DNA of 64,000 nt from Candidatus Aerophobetes bacterium Ae_b3b (GCA_005223085.1 NJBP01000002.1:10902-74901), one strand, 5' to 3'; counted from the first letter of the stretch, positions 8,500 to 18,042 are shown. Notes: generated by a model not told the origin, from the letters alone. Program-made: numbers and translations.

Positions 8500-9807
8500 T
8501 TAGAAAGACCGACGATAAATTTGCTCCACATCTTCCTCAGTTGCTGGGACAGGATTCTTTTCTACACCTCTCCTCATAGTTTTAAACGCACCTTGGGCCA
8601 TATTCGAAATCTTATTTTGATCGATCTTCAATTGACTAAGATTTACTCTCAAACCCACCTTCTCCAGTAGCTCCTTTACTGCCTGGATACTCTTTTTTGC
8701 CTTCTCCTTAGTGCATTCACGTATCGATTGACCCATAGTTTTAGCTATCTCACAGTACTTATGCACAGTTTTTTTATCCCCGTTATCGATGTTAAACTCC
8801 ATCACGTTAGAGGAGATGGCAGCTAAGGCCACCCCATGATCAACATTAGGATAATGTCCGCTTATCGGATGAGCCATAGCGTGGGGAAGAGCTGCAGATG
8901 CGACGGCAATAGCCCAACCAGCGTAGGTATCAGCGAGGGCCATGTTGAATCTTGCCTCCATGTTATCTCCTTCCCGGTAGGCTGCAGGAAGATAACTGAA
9001 GACAAGTTCAATCGCCTTCAAGCAGTAGCTATCTACAATAGGATTACCCTCCCTGGATACAAAAGCCTCCAAAACATGGGCCAAGGTATCAAATCCTGTA
9101 CGGGCAGTTAGTTCTGGAGACATATTTTTTGCTATATTTAAATCTACAATGGATACCCGGGGATACATATACTCTGAACCGAACCCTGGCTTTTCACACG
9201 TCTCAGGGTTGCTAATCACAGCATATCTGGTTACATGACTTCCAGTACCCGACGTGGAAGTCACAGCAATTACGGGTAATGTGGCCTCGGTTATAGATAG
9301 TGGTTCATCCTGTGTTACCGAGAAATCCCAGATAGAACAGGGGCTACTTTTAGAGTGCCCTGCCACTACTGCTATTACTTTTGCCGAATCCATAGCCGAA
9401 CCTCCACCCATGCCCACTATCACCTCACACTGGTTTTGTAAAGCCAATTTAGCCCCTTCATCCACTATATCTACGGTGGGATTGGGTTCTACCTTCCCAT
9501 AATGGAATACCTTAAGCCCTTCTTGCTCCAGATATTTTCTTGCTTTGTCCAAGAATCCCAATCTCTGCATGCTTTTTCTACCTGTAACCAGTAGGACAGA
9601 TTTACCCAGTTTTCTTGTCTCTTTACCGAGACTTTCCAGCGCTCCCTCTCCAAATATGAGGTTAGTTCGAGGAAATAGGTACCGAAATGTCATTTTCTTC
9701 TCCATCTGTAGTTTATGACTACTTTTGCTTACCCTGTCTTCTATATTTTCCAGCACTCCTTTACCAGACATTAACTCTGTTCTGGGTAGCAGATATTCAA
9801 AATTCAT
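8500..9807 (-). CDS. Iron-containing alcohol dehydrogenase
   Basis: Group III (Fe-ADH) oxidoreductase, probably NAD(P)-linked. The nucleotide-binding part shows GMGGGSAMDSAKV. The iron site is given by DTLAHVLEAF, HAMAHPISGHYPNVDHG and a preceding Asp. The N-terminus is unusual: residues 1-23 (MNFEYLLPRTELMSGKG...) repeat as residues 39-61 (MTFRYLFPRTNLIFGEG...). Family members normally have one such segment, so translation may begin at 9693, where GGAG also precedes an ATG. The 9807 ATG overlaps the stop of the phosphodiesterase gene and has GGAG too. It probably oxidises or reduces a product of the island. Confidence 0.9.
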   Translation of the reverse strand: MNFEYLLPRTELMSGKGVLENIEDRVSKSSHKLQMEKKMTFRYLFPRTNLIFGEGALESLGKETRKLGKSVLLVTGRKSMQRLGFLDKARKYLEQEGLKVFHYGKVEPNPTVDIVDEGAKLALQNQCEVIVGMGGGSAMDSAKVIAVVAGHSKSSPCSIWDFSVTQDEPLSITEATLPVIAVTSTSGTGSHVTRYAVISNPETCEKPGFGSEYMYPRVSIVDLNIAKNMSPELTARTGFDTLAHVLEAFVSREGNPIVDSYCLKAIELVFSYLPAAYREGDNMEARFNMALADTYAGWAIAVASAALPHAMAHPISGHYPNVDHGVALAAISSNVMEFNIDNGDKKTVHKYCEIAKTMGQSIRECTKEKAKKSIQAVKELLEKVGLRVNLSQLKIDQNKISNMAQGAFKTMRRGVEKNPVPATEEDVEQIYRRSF

Positions 9808-11738
9808 TCTTCTTGCTCCACTACATCGTAAAGTACTCGCCCCTCTGCATTTCCCGGTGGGTGTATGCCTACAAGATAAGCTACAGTTGGTGTCACATCT
9901 ATAGTTCTCGCTGGAACCTTACGTCGATATCCCTTTTTAACACCTGGACCCTTTATGAAAAGAATTGCTTTCATCGTCCCCAAGTTCTGCCTAGAAGACG
10001 GAAGATAGGTATGGTGGACGCCAGCGAAGGGATAAATGCCTTCCTCAGACTCATAGGGAGGATCCTCAATAATAGGCAGTCCTTTAGTGAGTATCCAAGC
10101 TGTCTCATCGTTGTACTTTGGATTTAGAGTATATACGATATCTCCCACTCTATCTCCGTGCTGACCAAAAAACGCGGCCTCTTCCTTCTTCAAGATCATA
10201 TTTACGACATTCTCTCTAGTTTCTGGATCTTTGAGATTTCGGAAAAGGTCGATAACCTTCTCTCTTATCTTCTCGTAATCTTTAGGGTCTACAACCCCTC
10301 CTTTTTCTCGTCCGGCGAGGTTAACATAAATATACGAACCAAAGGGAGAAAAGACTTTAGTTTTGGACCAGTCAACTTTCAGGTTACCATCCTCAGTCTC
10401 TTTGTAAGCTATAAGACCTTCTCTCGCCAAAAAGTTATTGCAGTGGAATACCTTCCTTGGAGCCATATGTCCATGGTCTGAGACAACTAAGATAAGGGCC
10501 TCTTCTCCAGCTGCTTTCATAAGTCTTCCTAAGTAGACATCCGCCATCTGATAGACTCTACGGATGACCTCTTCACATTCTGTTGCCCTTTGCTCCTTGT
10601 AGGCAGAACTTTCCGGGTCCATTCCTCCAAGATAGCAGTGATCAGTGTAATCTATTCCGTGCCACTGGGCAAAGAGCATATCCCAGTCCTTATTCTTCAC
10701 AAGATACTCTCCTGCCTCTGCCAACCAGCTCATTTGATTCTCCAGCTCCTCTAGATATGTTTTTGAATCTATCCATCCTCCCAATATAGGACTGTAAATA
10801 TCACAGAGAAGCTGATACGGTCGGCCGATATGCTCTGTGAGCTCTCTGGCAAGACTATCTGGATAAGTCCACCCCGTGGAGGGAAAGATCTGGCTAAAGT
10901 AGAGACGAAACCTTTTCGCATCCTTGGAAAGCTCAATGAGTTTCATACGAAAGTTCCCTTCCTCTTTTCCTTTACTGGTGGTAAATTCTGCCTTCAAAAA
11001 GTTGCTCCACTCCCCTTCAGTTATGCTACATAAAGCTTTTTCTATATCTTTTTCCTCTGAGAGGAAAAATCTGTCGTAACCCTCACCTTTGCTATCTATA
11101 ACCAGAGCATAAAATGCTTTCTCTTCTCCCCCCGGAGGACGGATCTTTAGTATGGTCTCTAGCGGAGGAGAGTTTGAAGAAGGCCTGTTTCCCCATCTCT
11201 GCGCCTCCTTAAACTCTACCTTATAGGCACAGCTTATCTCCTTAGGTCCTGCCCCATAGGCTTCCATGTTTCTTTCTCGCATCTTCTCTGTGGAAAACCC
11301 AAGTCTAGGAGCAATTTGGAAAGGGTTCCAATCTGGATTTCCCACTCCTTCAACCTGTAGACCTTCCTTTATAGTTGGAGGCCAGGAGGCTGGGTAACGC
11401 AAGAGAATTACCTTCTTTCCCTGTCTTTCTGCTGCGTTCCATAGGTACTCTGCCTGACATCTTTCGGTGGTGAAAGACTGAAACCTCTCAGAAAGGGAAG
11501 TTCCGGGAAGATGAAGAGTCATCTCCACAATACCGTGAGTACCTACGTTGGCTCCTGTGGCAATACAGGTCCAGTTCATAGCTGTACCTGTGGGAATAGC
11601 AGGAAAAGTTTCTGAGGTCACTCCCTCTTCCATAAGGCGCTTCATGTTGGGAAGATGACCTTCCTTCACAAATCTTTCCACTAAGTTCAAATTCGCAGAG
11701 TCGAGTCCTAGTAGTATACATTTTTTTACGCGTGCCAT
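9804..11738 (-). CDS. Type I phosphodiesterase / nucleotide pyrophosphatase-like protein
   Basis: Alkaline-phosphatase-superfamily enzyme, 644 residues. It starts with CILLGLDSANLNLV (metal Asp). The nucleophile region NWTCIATGANVGTHGI has Thr, as in phosphodiesterases of this group. Further metal ligands appear as WHGIDYTDHCYLGG, VVSDHGHMAP and FAGVHHTYLPSSR. No signal peptide is visible. Long charged middle segments (about 200-330) make it larger than typical family members. It is coupled by a four-base overlap to the alcohol dehydrogenase. It probably splits a phosphoester or similar bond on an imported molecule. Confidence 0.85.
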   Translation of the reverse strand: MARVKKCILLGLDSANLNLVERFVKEGHLPNMKRLMEEGVTSETFPAIPTGTAMNWTCIATGANVGTHGIVEMTLHLPGTSLSERFQSFTTERCQAEYLWNAAERQGKKVILLRYPASWPPTIKEGLQVEGVGNPDWNPFQIAPRLGFSTEKMRERNMEAYGAGPKEISCAYKVEFKEAQRWGNRPSSNSPPLETILKIRPPGGEEKAFYALVIDSKGEGYDRFFLSEEKDIEKALCSITEGEWSNFLKAEFTTSKGKEEGNFRMKLIELSKDAKRFRLYFSQIFPSTGWTYPDSLARELTEHIGRPYQLLCDIYSPILGGWIDSKTYLEELENQMSWLAEAGEYLVKNKDWDMLFAQWHGIDYTDHCYLGGMDPESSAYKEQRATECEEVIRRVYQMADVYLGRLMKAAGEEALILVVSDHGHMAPRKVFHCNNFLAREGLIAYKETEDGNLKVDWSKTKVFSPFGSYIYVNLAGREKGGVVDPKDYEKIREKVIDLFRNLKDPETRENVVNMILKKEEAAFFGQHGDRVGDIVYTLNPKYNDETAWILTKGLPIIEDPPYESEEGIYPFAGVHHTYLPSSRQNLGTMKAILFIKGPGVKKGYRRKVPARTIDVTPTVAYLVGIHPPGNAEGRVLYDVVEQEE

Positions 11739-11759
11739 ACCATGCTTCTCCCTAGTTCG

Positions 11760-11992
11760 TTAATGTGCCCTTCGCAAAATTCGAAAATCAGCTACTGCTA
11801 CTTTATCTCCTATCTGCTTGCGATAGAGTATCCATCAGTCCAGAGTTTTCTGCTGCAGCATCTTCCGCTTAGATGTAGGAACTCATACAAAATCTCATTC
11901 CTCGATATACTCTTTATTATATTCACCAGCTTTGCTGGAGTGTGCCTTGGTGGAGCTGAAAGGAAAAGATGGACATGACCCCTCATATTGTA
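11760..11992 (-). pseudogene. IS200/IS605-type TnpA transposase remnant
   Basis: The minus-strand frame from 11992 reads NMRGHVHLFLSAPPRHTPAK, then VNIIKSISRNEI and KLWTDGYSIASR, ending in a stop at 11810. This matches the middle of Y1 (HUH) transposases: HVH is the His-hydrophobe-His motif, and SAPP, ISRNEI-like and LWTDGY-like segments are family landmarks. GDKVAVA continues in another frame, so a frameshift is present. The N-terminus and the catalytic Tyr region are missing. It begins only a few bases after the stop of the sulfatase-like gene. Confidence 0.75.
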
Positions 11993-11996
11993 AGAA

Positions 11997-13367
11997 CTAC
12001 CTCACTGAAGTGTGAGATAACTCATACTGAAGCTGCAACATCTTTGTTTTCTGGGAGAAGGTTCTGTTTATCTCTTTTACTTTAAGGGTGAAATACCTGC
12101 CAAGATGGGATAAAAACTCCTCTACTTTTTCCGGATACTCGTCGATGAGGTTTTTTGTTTCTTTAGAATCCCCCTTTAAGTTATAAAGTTCATTTTTCTC
12201 CCCTTCAGGGTGAACAAGTAAGCTCCACTCTTTATCTCGGATGCACCGATGATATGATTCATGGTAACCGGTTATGATAAAATCTCTTATCTTCTCCTTT
12301 TTTCCCCTAACAACGGGCCAGAAGCTTTTCCCGGACATAGCCTGGGTCTCTTTTTTGAGATCCATTGCCTCCAGGATGGTAGGAAGAACATCAGGCATTT
12401 GAATGAGAGTATCAATCCTTTTCCCTGCATAAAGTCCCTCAGGAGGATGAATGAAAAGAGGTATTCTTATAAGCTCACCGTATAGATTATCCGGGGTCTT
12501 CATTATGGAGCCATGATCTCCATGAGGATGTCCATGATCGGAGAGGAGTGCTATAAGAGAGTTATCATAAAGACCACAATCTTTTATCTTCTCTAAAAGG
12601 TATCCCACCCACTTATCCACAAAGCTTACCTCTCCTGCATATAGAGCTTTCACATATTTTAGCTCCTCATCACTCATCCAGTCAACTTTTCCATATTGGG
12701 GATGGATGAGTTTGGGACCTTCATAATTAGGATTGGTATACATCTTATCAAAAGGAGAAGGAGGGTCCCAGGGCTCATGGGGATCAAAGGAGTCCACCCA
12801 GAGAAAGATCTTTTCCTCACCTTTATTGCGTTCCAGCCACCTTACCGCCTCCTGCATGACCTGGGCGGCAAAATAGTCTTCTTCTTTTTGCCAATGTTCG
12901 GTATTTTTCAAGTACTGCTCAAGCATTCCCTCCACAGGATCGCCTTTCATGGCTGGCTTTATATAACCATTGATATTCTTATTTAAAGGGCCTGACACAT
13001 AGGAGTCTGCCTCCTGTCCCCTTATCCAACGAAAGCAGCTAAATCCTCGGTGAAAGTTCATGTCAGGTTTAAATAAATGGTAGGTGTCAGCAATCAAGGC
13101 TGAGGTGTAGCCGTACTCTCTCAATATCTCTGAGATAGTTACATCCTCTTTGGTTAAGGGTTGCCAGGGTCGGTAGGGAAGGCTACTACATCCTGTGAAA
13201 AGCTCAGTTCTAGCCGGAATGGTGGGAAGACCTTCGGTGTAAGCCTCTTCAAAGAGGATACTCTCCTTAGCAAATTTATCTATATTGGGCGTCTTTATCC
13301 ATGTATTCCCATAGCATCCCAGATGATCCTGCCTCAAACTATCCAGCATAATCACAATAAGGTTCAT
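11997..13367 (-). CDS. Sulfatase-like hydrolase, Thr at nucleophile position
   Basis: About 456 residues, paralogous to 3100-4518. It starts at ATG 13367 with AGGAGG seven bases upstream. Landmarks are IVIMLDSLRQDHLGCYGN, VDSFDPHEPWDPP and ALLSDHGHPHGDHG. The would-be formylglycine motif is T-I-P-A-R within EGLPTIPARTELFTG: Pro and Arg are kept, but Cys/Ser is replaced by Thr. No signal peptide is evident. This subfamily is called sulfatase by homology, but its chemistry is uncertain. It sits directly downstream of the ABC ATPase gene of the third transporter set. Confidence 0.87.
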   Translation of the reverse strand: MNLIVIMLDSLRQDHLGCYGNTWIKTPNIDKFAKESILFEEAYTEGLPTIPARTELFTGCSSLPYRPWQPLTKEDVTISEILREYGYTSALIADTYHLFKPDMNFHRGFSCFRWIRGQEADSYVSGPLNKNINGYIKPAMKGDPVEGMLEQYLKNTEHWQKEEDYFAAQVMQEAVRWLERNKGEEKIFLWVDSFDPHEPWDPPSPFDKMYTNPNYEGPKLIHPQYGKVDWMSDEELKYVKALYAGEVSFVDKWVGYLLEKIKDCGLYDNSLIALLSDHGHPHGDHGSIMKTPDNLYGELIRIPLFIHPPEGLYAGKRIDTLIQMPDVLPTILEAMDLKKETQAMSGKSFWPVVRGKKEKIRDFIITGYHESYHRCIRDKEWSLLVHPEGEKNELYNLKGDSKETKNLIDEYPEKVEEFLSHLGRYFTLKVKEINRTFSQKTKMLQLQYELSHTSVR

Positions 13368-13612
13368 CAACTTTCCTCCTGTTTTTTGATCTTATCTACT
13401 TTGCCTCTAGCCATAGTTTGGTTGGATATTCTGGTATTATTCATTACGAAAGGTAACCGTCAAAAAAATTGCAGGATGATCATAAGAAAGAACTAATCTC
13501 CTCGAGAAGAAATTTGAACCACGTCATACTCTCTACCTTTCTTTAAGAGCTCTACCGTAATCAAGTCACCGCTGAAGCCCTGGAAAATACTCATAATTCG
13601 GGATAGATTTCT

Positions 13613-14734
13613 TTATGAAGGTAAACTTTTACCTGTAGTAGGATCGAACAAGTAGATATTTTTTTCTCTAAAAGCAAGGAAAATTTGATCTCCAACCCCA
13701 AGCTCTTCTACCTCCAGAGGAGGAAACACTCCTCTCAATTTTATCCTGTCCCTTTCAAAATGTACCACTATCTCTCGACCAAATTTCTCTATTACCTCAA
13801 CACTCATCTTCAAGCTGCCTATGTATCCTCTCGGAGATCTTTGATTAGCTTTTACTATACAAATATCTTCTGGCCTCATTCCAATTACTACCTTGTCTAT
13901 ATTACTTTCTTTAATAACTTGGGTTAATCTAGGGGACAGCAGAATCTTAAAATCTTTGTTTAAAAGAACTAATCCTCTTCCCTCTTTAAGTTTAAATTCA
14001 CAATCACCAAAGATGTTCATAGGAGGATTTCCAATGAATCTAGCAACAAATTTGTTTTTGGGTCTAAAATACACCTCCATAGGAGATCCTATTTGCTGGA
14101 TCTTTCCTTCATTTATAACAACAATTCGATCACTAATTGACATTGCCTCATTCTGATCATGGGTTACATGAATTATCGTTGCTCCAAGCTTTTGGTTTAA
14201 CCTACGTAACTCTGTTTGGAGTTCTATTCTCAATCGCGCATCTAGGTTAGCAAAGGGCTCATCCATCAGAAAAACTGAAGGATCTCGCACAATTGCTCTA
14301 CCAATAGCTGCTCGCTGTTGCTGTCCTCCACTTAACTCATGAGGCATTCTTTCAAGCAAATGTTCGATTCTAAGCAGGCGTGCAGCATTTTTTACTTTTT
14401 CCAAAATCTGCTCCTTAGAAAACTTCCTCTGCATACGCAGCCCAAAAGCAATGTTGTTTTTGATTGAAAGATGAGGAAATAAGGCAATACTCTGGAAAAC
14501 CATGGCTATATCTCGGTCCTTGGGAGGAAGATGGGTGACCTCTCTTTTCCCTATGAAAACTTTCCCCTGATCTGGCTGTTCGAGACCAGCTACACAATAA
14601 AGAGTTGTAGATTTACCACATCCACTGGGCCCTAGTAAGGTCATCAATTCTCCATCGTTAACCTTCAAATTAAAATCTTTGACCGCTGTTATCTTGCCGT
14701 ATTTTTTGGTCAAATTTTCGAGTCTAGCTTCCAT
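13613..14734 (-). CDS. Sugar ABC transporter ATP-binding protein (MalK/UgpC type)
   Basis: Cytoplasmic ATPase of CUT1 importers, 373 residues. Walker A is GPSGCGKST, the signature is LSGGQQQRAAIGRA and Walker B is VFLMDEPFANLD, followed by HVTHDQNEAM. The C-terminal third is the MOP/TOBE-like regulatory domain. It is the only such ATPase in the window, so it may energise the other two transporter sets as well, a sharing known for MsmK-type proteins. It lies four bases after the upstream permease gene. Confidence 0.95.
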   Translation of the reverse strand: MEARLENLTKKYGKITAVKDFNLKVNDGELMTLLGPSGCGKSTTLYCVAGLEQPDQGKVFIGKREVTHLPPKDRDIAMVFQSIALFPHLSIKNNIAFGLRMQRKFSKEQILEKVKNAARLLRIEHLLERMPHELSGGQQQRAAIGRAIVRDPSVFLMDEPFANLDARLRIELQTELRRLNQKLGATIIHVTHDQNEAMSISDRIVVINEGKIQQIGSPMEVYFRPKNKFVARFIGNPPMNIFGDCEFKLKEGRGLVLLNKDFKILLSPRLTQVIKESNIDKVVIGMRPEDICIVKANQRSPRGYIGSLKMSVEVIEKFGREIVVHFERDRIKLRGVFPPLEVEELGVGDQIFLAFREKNIYLFDPTTGKSLPS

Positions 14735-14737
14735 TCT

Positions 14738-15613
14738 TCATTCCCGTGATCTTGCAACTAATCCTCGTATTATCTGTTTTTGAGCTAATAAGATGACTAA
14801 CAATATGGGGATCATGGACACAACCGAGGCAGCTGTCACTAAATCCCAAGGCTGATAATATCCAACCGCAAATCGAAATATACCAATTGGAGCAGGCTGA
14901 GACGCCTTGGTGTGACTGAACAAGTTAGAAAAGAAAAATTCATTGTAAGTCATTATGAATGTCATTAATCCTACTGAAATAAAGCCCGGTAGGGCTAAGG
15001 GAACAATTACTTTCCAAAGAGCCTCAATCCTTGTGCATCCTTCAACTCGGGCAGCTTTCTCCAGATCCTGGGGTATCTGTTTATAGAACGCCTGAAGGGC
15101 CCAAACTGCTATTGGTAGCAAGTAAGCCGAGTCTGGTAAAATCATGGCAAGATGGGTATCTAACAAACCCCATCTGGAAAACATCTCAAATAGAGGGAAG
15201 AGAAAAGATACTTGAGGAAACATGGAAAGTCCCAGAATTGTGAGCATTATGATCATCTTCCCTTTGAGGCGGGCTCTACCAAAAACATACCCGGCTAAAC
15301 TTCCAGCAAATAAAATAATAATTGTTGTGGAGCCAGAAATAATGACACTATTTAAAAGGTACCTTTCAAAATCCATGAATTTCCATATCTTTATAATATA
15401 TGGGCTAAGGTCAATACTCCTGGGTATAAGGTGTTGGATACGACTGTACAGTTCAGAGGGAGGTTTAACAGAAGACATGAATAACCAGTAAACCGGAAAT
15501 AAAGCCTGAAGAATAAAGATAGACACAAGTATCCAAAATGCTACTTTATAAAGTTTTGATCCATCCCCCTGAAATACTAATTTACTTGCCTTCTTTATTC
15601 CTTTTAAGATCAT
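14738..15613 (-). CDS. Sugar ABC transporter permease, MalG type
   Basis: 291 residues with six predicted membrane segments. The EAA loop reads LEKAARVEGCTRIEALWKV and then PLALPG. Its ATG (15613) overlaps the upstream stop in an ATGA, so it is coupled to the MalF-type partner. The C-terminal tail (QKQIIRGLVARSRE) is typical of MalG relatives. Confidence 0.93.
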   Translation of the reverse strand: MILKGIKKASKLVFQGDGSKLYKVAFWILVSIFILQALFPVYWLFMSSVKPPSELYSRIQHLIPRSIDLSPYIIKIWKFMDFERYLLNSVIISGSTTIIILFAGSLAGYVFGRARLKGKMIIMLTILGLSMFPQVSFLFPLFEMFSRWGLLDTHLAMILPDSAYLLPIAVWALQAFYKQIPQDLEKAARVEGCTRIEALWKVIVPLALPGFISVGLMTFIMTYNEFFFSNLFSHTKASQPAPIGIFRFAVGYYQPWDLVTAASVVSMIPILLVILLAQKQIIRGLVARSRE

Positions 15614-16626
15614 TTTCTTCTTTTCTCCATATATTGAATGAACACCAGGTAGGCCAATATAATAAGAAAAGTAAATATCATTGTCATCGTAGCTATTGCA
15701 CTTCCTTTTCCGATGTTCTTCGCAGTGAAAAAAGTCCTTATCGTTAATAACTGCAAGGTCTCGGTAAGTCTCCCTGGCCCTCCGCCTGTCATAGTCTCAA
15801 TAATGCCATATATCCTCATCGCTGTAATTGCCCGCCATAGCACCACTACTGTTATAGCTGGCATAATAAGGGGAAGGGTAATGTGCCGAAAGATCTGCCA
15901 GGTGTTCGCCCCATTTACCTTAGCTACTTTATAATATTCCGAGGGTATCGACTCCAGAGCTGCAAGTAGTAATAATGTACTGATAGGAATATTTCGCCAT
16001 ACTGCTGCAACAATAACAGCATTCATAGCTACAGCTGAGTACATCCAGTTAAATACATGGGAGTAAGATAGCAACCATGGAATGTATTCTTCTATGAATC
16101 CTGCTGACTTCAACAGATAGTTAATAACTCCATATTCGCTACTATACATTAGTTTAAAGGTTATACCTGCAATAGCTATAGGAGTAGCCCAAGGTACCAG
16201 AAGTGCAGTTCTAATAATAGCCTTTCCTTTAGTTTGTTTGGAGGCAAGAAAAGCACCCATCATTGCAAACAGGAGCATAAAAACAATATTTAAAACAGTA
16301 AAATAAAAGGAATGGAGAAGAGCGGCAAAAAAGATTGGGTCCGTCAAAAGGGAGATGTAATTGGCAAGCCCGGTGAATTTATACTCCAGCCAGGGTTTGG
16401 TCGGTGCATATTGGTGAAAGCTCACCCAAATTGTTCCAAGGAGAGGAACCCCGATTATTACGGTAAGTAATAGGATAAGGGGACTTAATAGGAGAAGACA
16501 AAAGTGCCCCTCCGATAGTCTTTCCACCCATAGACTGAATTTACCGGGTATACCTCTTATCCCATTTATGAAAAGACCCAGGGAAACCGTTCTTAGTTTC
16601 CCTGGGCTGTTTCTCCCTTTTACCAT
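15610..16626 (-). CDS. Sugar ABC transporter permease, MalF type
   Basis: Up to 338 residues, with the EAA-type loop YKVAKVNGANTWQIF. The start is uncertain. The open frame begins at ATG 16626, but its first 20 or so codons run through a perfect 11-bp hairpin (16577-16606) that looks like an intergenic stem-loop. A GTG about 40 codons in, just before the first membrane segment, is an alternative. It is part of the third transporter set 18008-13613. Confidence 0.9.
   Translation of the reverse strand: MVKGRNSPGKLRTVSLGLFINGIRGIPGKFSLWVERLSEGHFCLLLLSPLILLLTVIIGVPLLGTIWVSFHQYAPTKPWLEYKFTGLANYISLLTDPIFFAALLHSFYFTVLNIVFMLLFAMMGAFLASKQTKGKAIIRTALLVPWATPIAIAGITFKLMYSSEYGVINYLLKSAGFIEEYIPWLLSYSHVFNWMYSAVAMNAVIVAAVWRNIPISTLLLLAALESIPSEYYKVAKVNGANTWQIFRHITLPLIMPAITVVVLWRAITAMRIYGIIETMTGGGPGRLTETLQLLTIRTFFTAKNIGKGSAIATMTMIFTFLIILAYLVFIQYMEKRRK
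16577..16606 (-). terminator. Stem-loop between binding-protein and permease genes
   Basis: Perfect 11-bp arms (16577-16587 and 16596-16606) with an 8-base loop are followed on the minus strand by TCTTTTC. It lies about 30 bases after the stop of the binding-protein gene. Such hairpins often let the receptor be made in excess of the permeases, by partial termination or mRNA protection. Confidence 0.65.
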
Positions 16627-16634
16627 ATCACTGT

Positions 16635-18008
16635 TTACTTTTTCCTTCCATACTCTTCCTCGATCTTCCTCATACCGGCTTCAAGACGTTGAACAGCTTC
16701 CTTCACATCGTACTGGCCAATTAGCATAGGCTTAAGTACATCTATCAGCAGTGCTCTCAGCTCCCCGTAGACCGGGCTGAACGGCCGCTCATTAGCGTAT
16801 TGAACTGCTTGCCCAATGGTTCTCGCATAGGGGGCAAGCAAAGGGGAAACTTCTTTAATTTTCTCAGGAGTGAAAAGAGCCGAGTAGGGAGGTAGGGCTC
16901 CCATAGCGTTAATGAGGAAGAGCAATGAATTGGGCTCTGCTGCTGCTTGAATTACCTTTACTGCTGCCCTCTTGTTCTTGGAGTTGGGATTCACTCCCCA
17001 CCACCATCCCCCCATTGAACTGTTGCCATGAGGAGACATTGCCGAGTAAAGTGGTGTCGCTGCCCATTTCTCGGAAGAGAGTCCAGTTACCGGTTCCAAT
17101 TGAGTAATTCCGAAGTTCCAGAGTCTCATAAAAACGGACTTACCGGCACCAAACATCCTCATCGCGTCACTGTTATTCCAACTGATAGCTTCTTTAGGCA
17201 TAATCTTGTGCTTTAAATACAAGTCCTGCCAGGCCTTCAGAGTCATAATAACCTCGGGGGCATCAGCGGTTATGGGACGGTCTCCTACCGGTCCATAGAG
17301 ATACTGTTTTCCTCCGTAGAGATATCCGTCAAAAGCCCGCAAAAGCTCAAAGAAGAAGCCATCAAAACTTCCACCCTCATGGGGAGCGATCCAGCCGTAA
17401 GGAACACCTTCTTTTTCAGAGACCTTTTTAGCAGCATCAATGAGGTTGCCCAAGCTGGGGTTACTGTCAAACTGTAAGGGAGTAACCTTGTATCCATATT
17501 TTCCTAAGAGATCCTTCCGCACGTAGAGAACTCCTACCCCGAACCGCCAAGGAACAGCATAGTACTTGTTACCCCATGCCGCAGCATAAATACTTTGGTG
17601 TACTGGAAAAAGTCGGTTCCAAAAATCTTTGGGCATGTGTTCCATCAGTGCTTCCGCATCTAGCCATCCTGCAGTAACATATTCTGCATAGTCCTCTACG
17701 GTAAGACTGGTGAGGTCCGGTAGTGACTGTCCAGTTATCATAATTGTGGCAACTTCTTCCCTTTCCTTGGGGACACTGACATCAGAACGTCCAGGAACGA
17801 ATTCGACTTTTATATCTTCTCCCATTTTTATTACATTGTCTTGAACGATGGATTTCCACTTCTCCCAGTTCTCATCAGTCATTCCCTTATTAGCCCGGAA
17901 CTGAACTTTAGTGGTAGCCCCAGCGGTACCGAGGCTAATCCCTGCTAGGATAAGGCAACTCAAAGCCAATATACAGAGACTTCTGCAAACATTTGCTTTT
18001 GCTCTCAT
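16635..18008 (-). CDS. Extracellular solute-binding protein of third sugar ABC importer
   Basis: 457 residues. GGGAGG lies six to seven bases before ATG 18008. A signal peptide with hydrophobic core LCILALSCLILAGISLG ends near AGATTK. It diverges from the other two receptors but keeps the pattern of a family 1 binding protein: an early MITGQSLPDLTSLTVEDYAEYV segment (shown here in parts: GQSLPDLTSL, DYAEYVTAGWLD) and a C-terminal helix EAVQRLEAGMRKIEEE. It is the first gene of the best-defined operon of the island, with a strong promoter and leader copy 3 in front. Confidence 0.9.
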   Translation of the reverse strand: MRAKANVCRSLCILALSCLILAGISLGTAGATTKVQFRANKGMTDENWEKWKSIVQDNVIKMGEDIKVEFVPGRSDVSVPKEREEVATIMITGQSLPDLTSLTVEDYAEYVTAGWLDAEALMEHMPKDFWNRLFPVHQSIYAAAWGNKYYAVPWRFGVGVLYVRKDLLGKYGYKVTPLQFDSNPSLGNLIDAAKKVSEKEGVPYGWIAPHEGGSFDGFFFELLRAFDGYLYGGKQYLYGPVGDRPITADAPEVIMTLKAWQDLYLKHKIMPKEAISWNNSDAMRMFGAGKSVFMRLWNFGITQLEPVTGLSSEKWAATPLYSAMSPHGNSSMGGWWWGVNPNSKNKRAAVKVIQAAAEPNSLLFLINAMGALPPYSALFTPEKIKEVSPLLAPYARTIGQAVQYANERPFSPVYGELRALLIDVLKPMLIGQYDVKEAVQRLEAGMRKIEEEYGRKK

Positions 18009-18042
18009 ATTTTCCCTCCCTGAAATATGGTTCGAATTTCTA

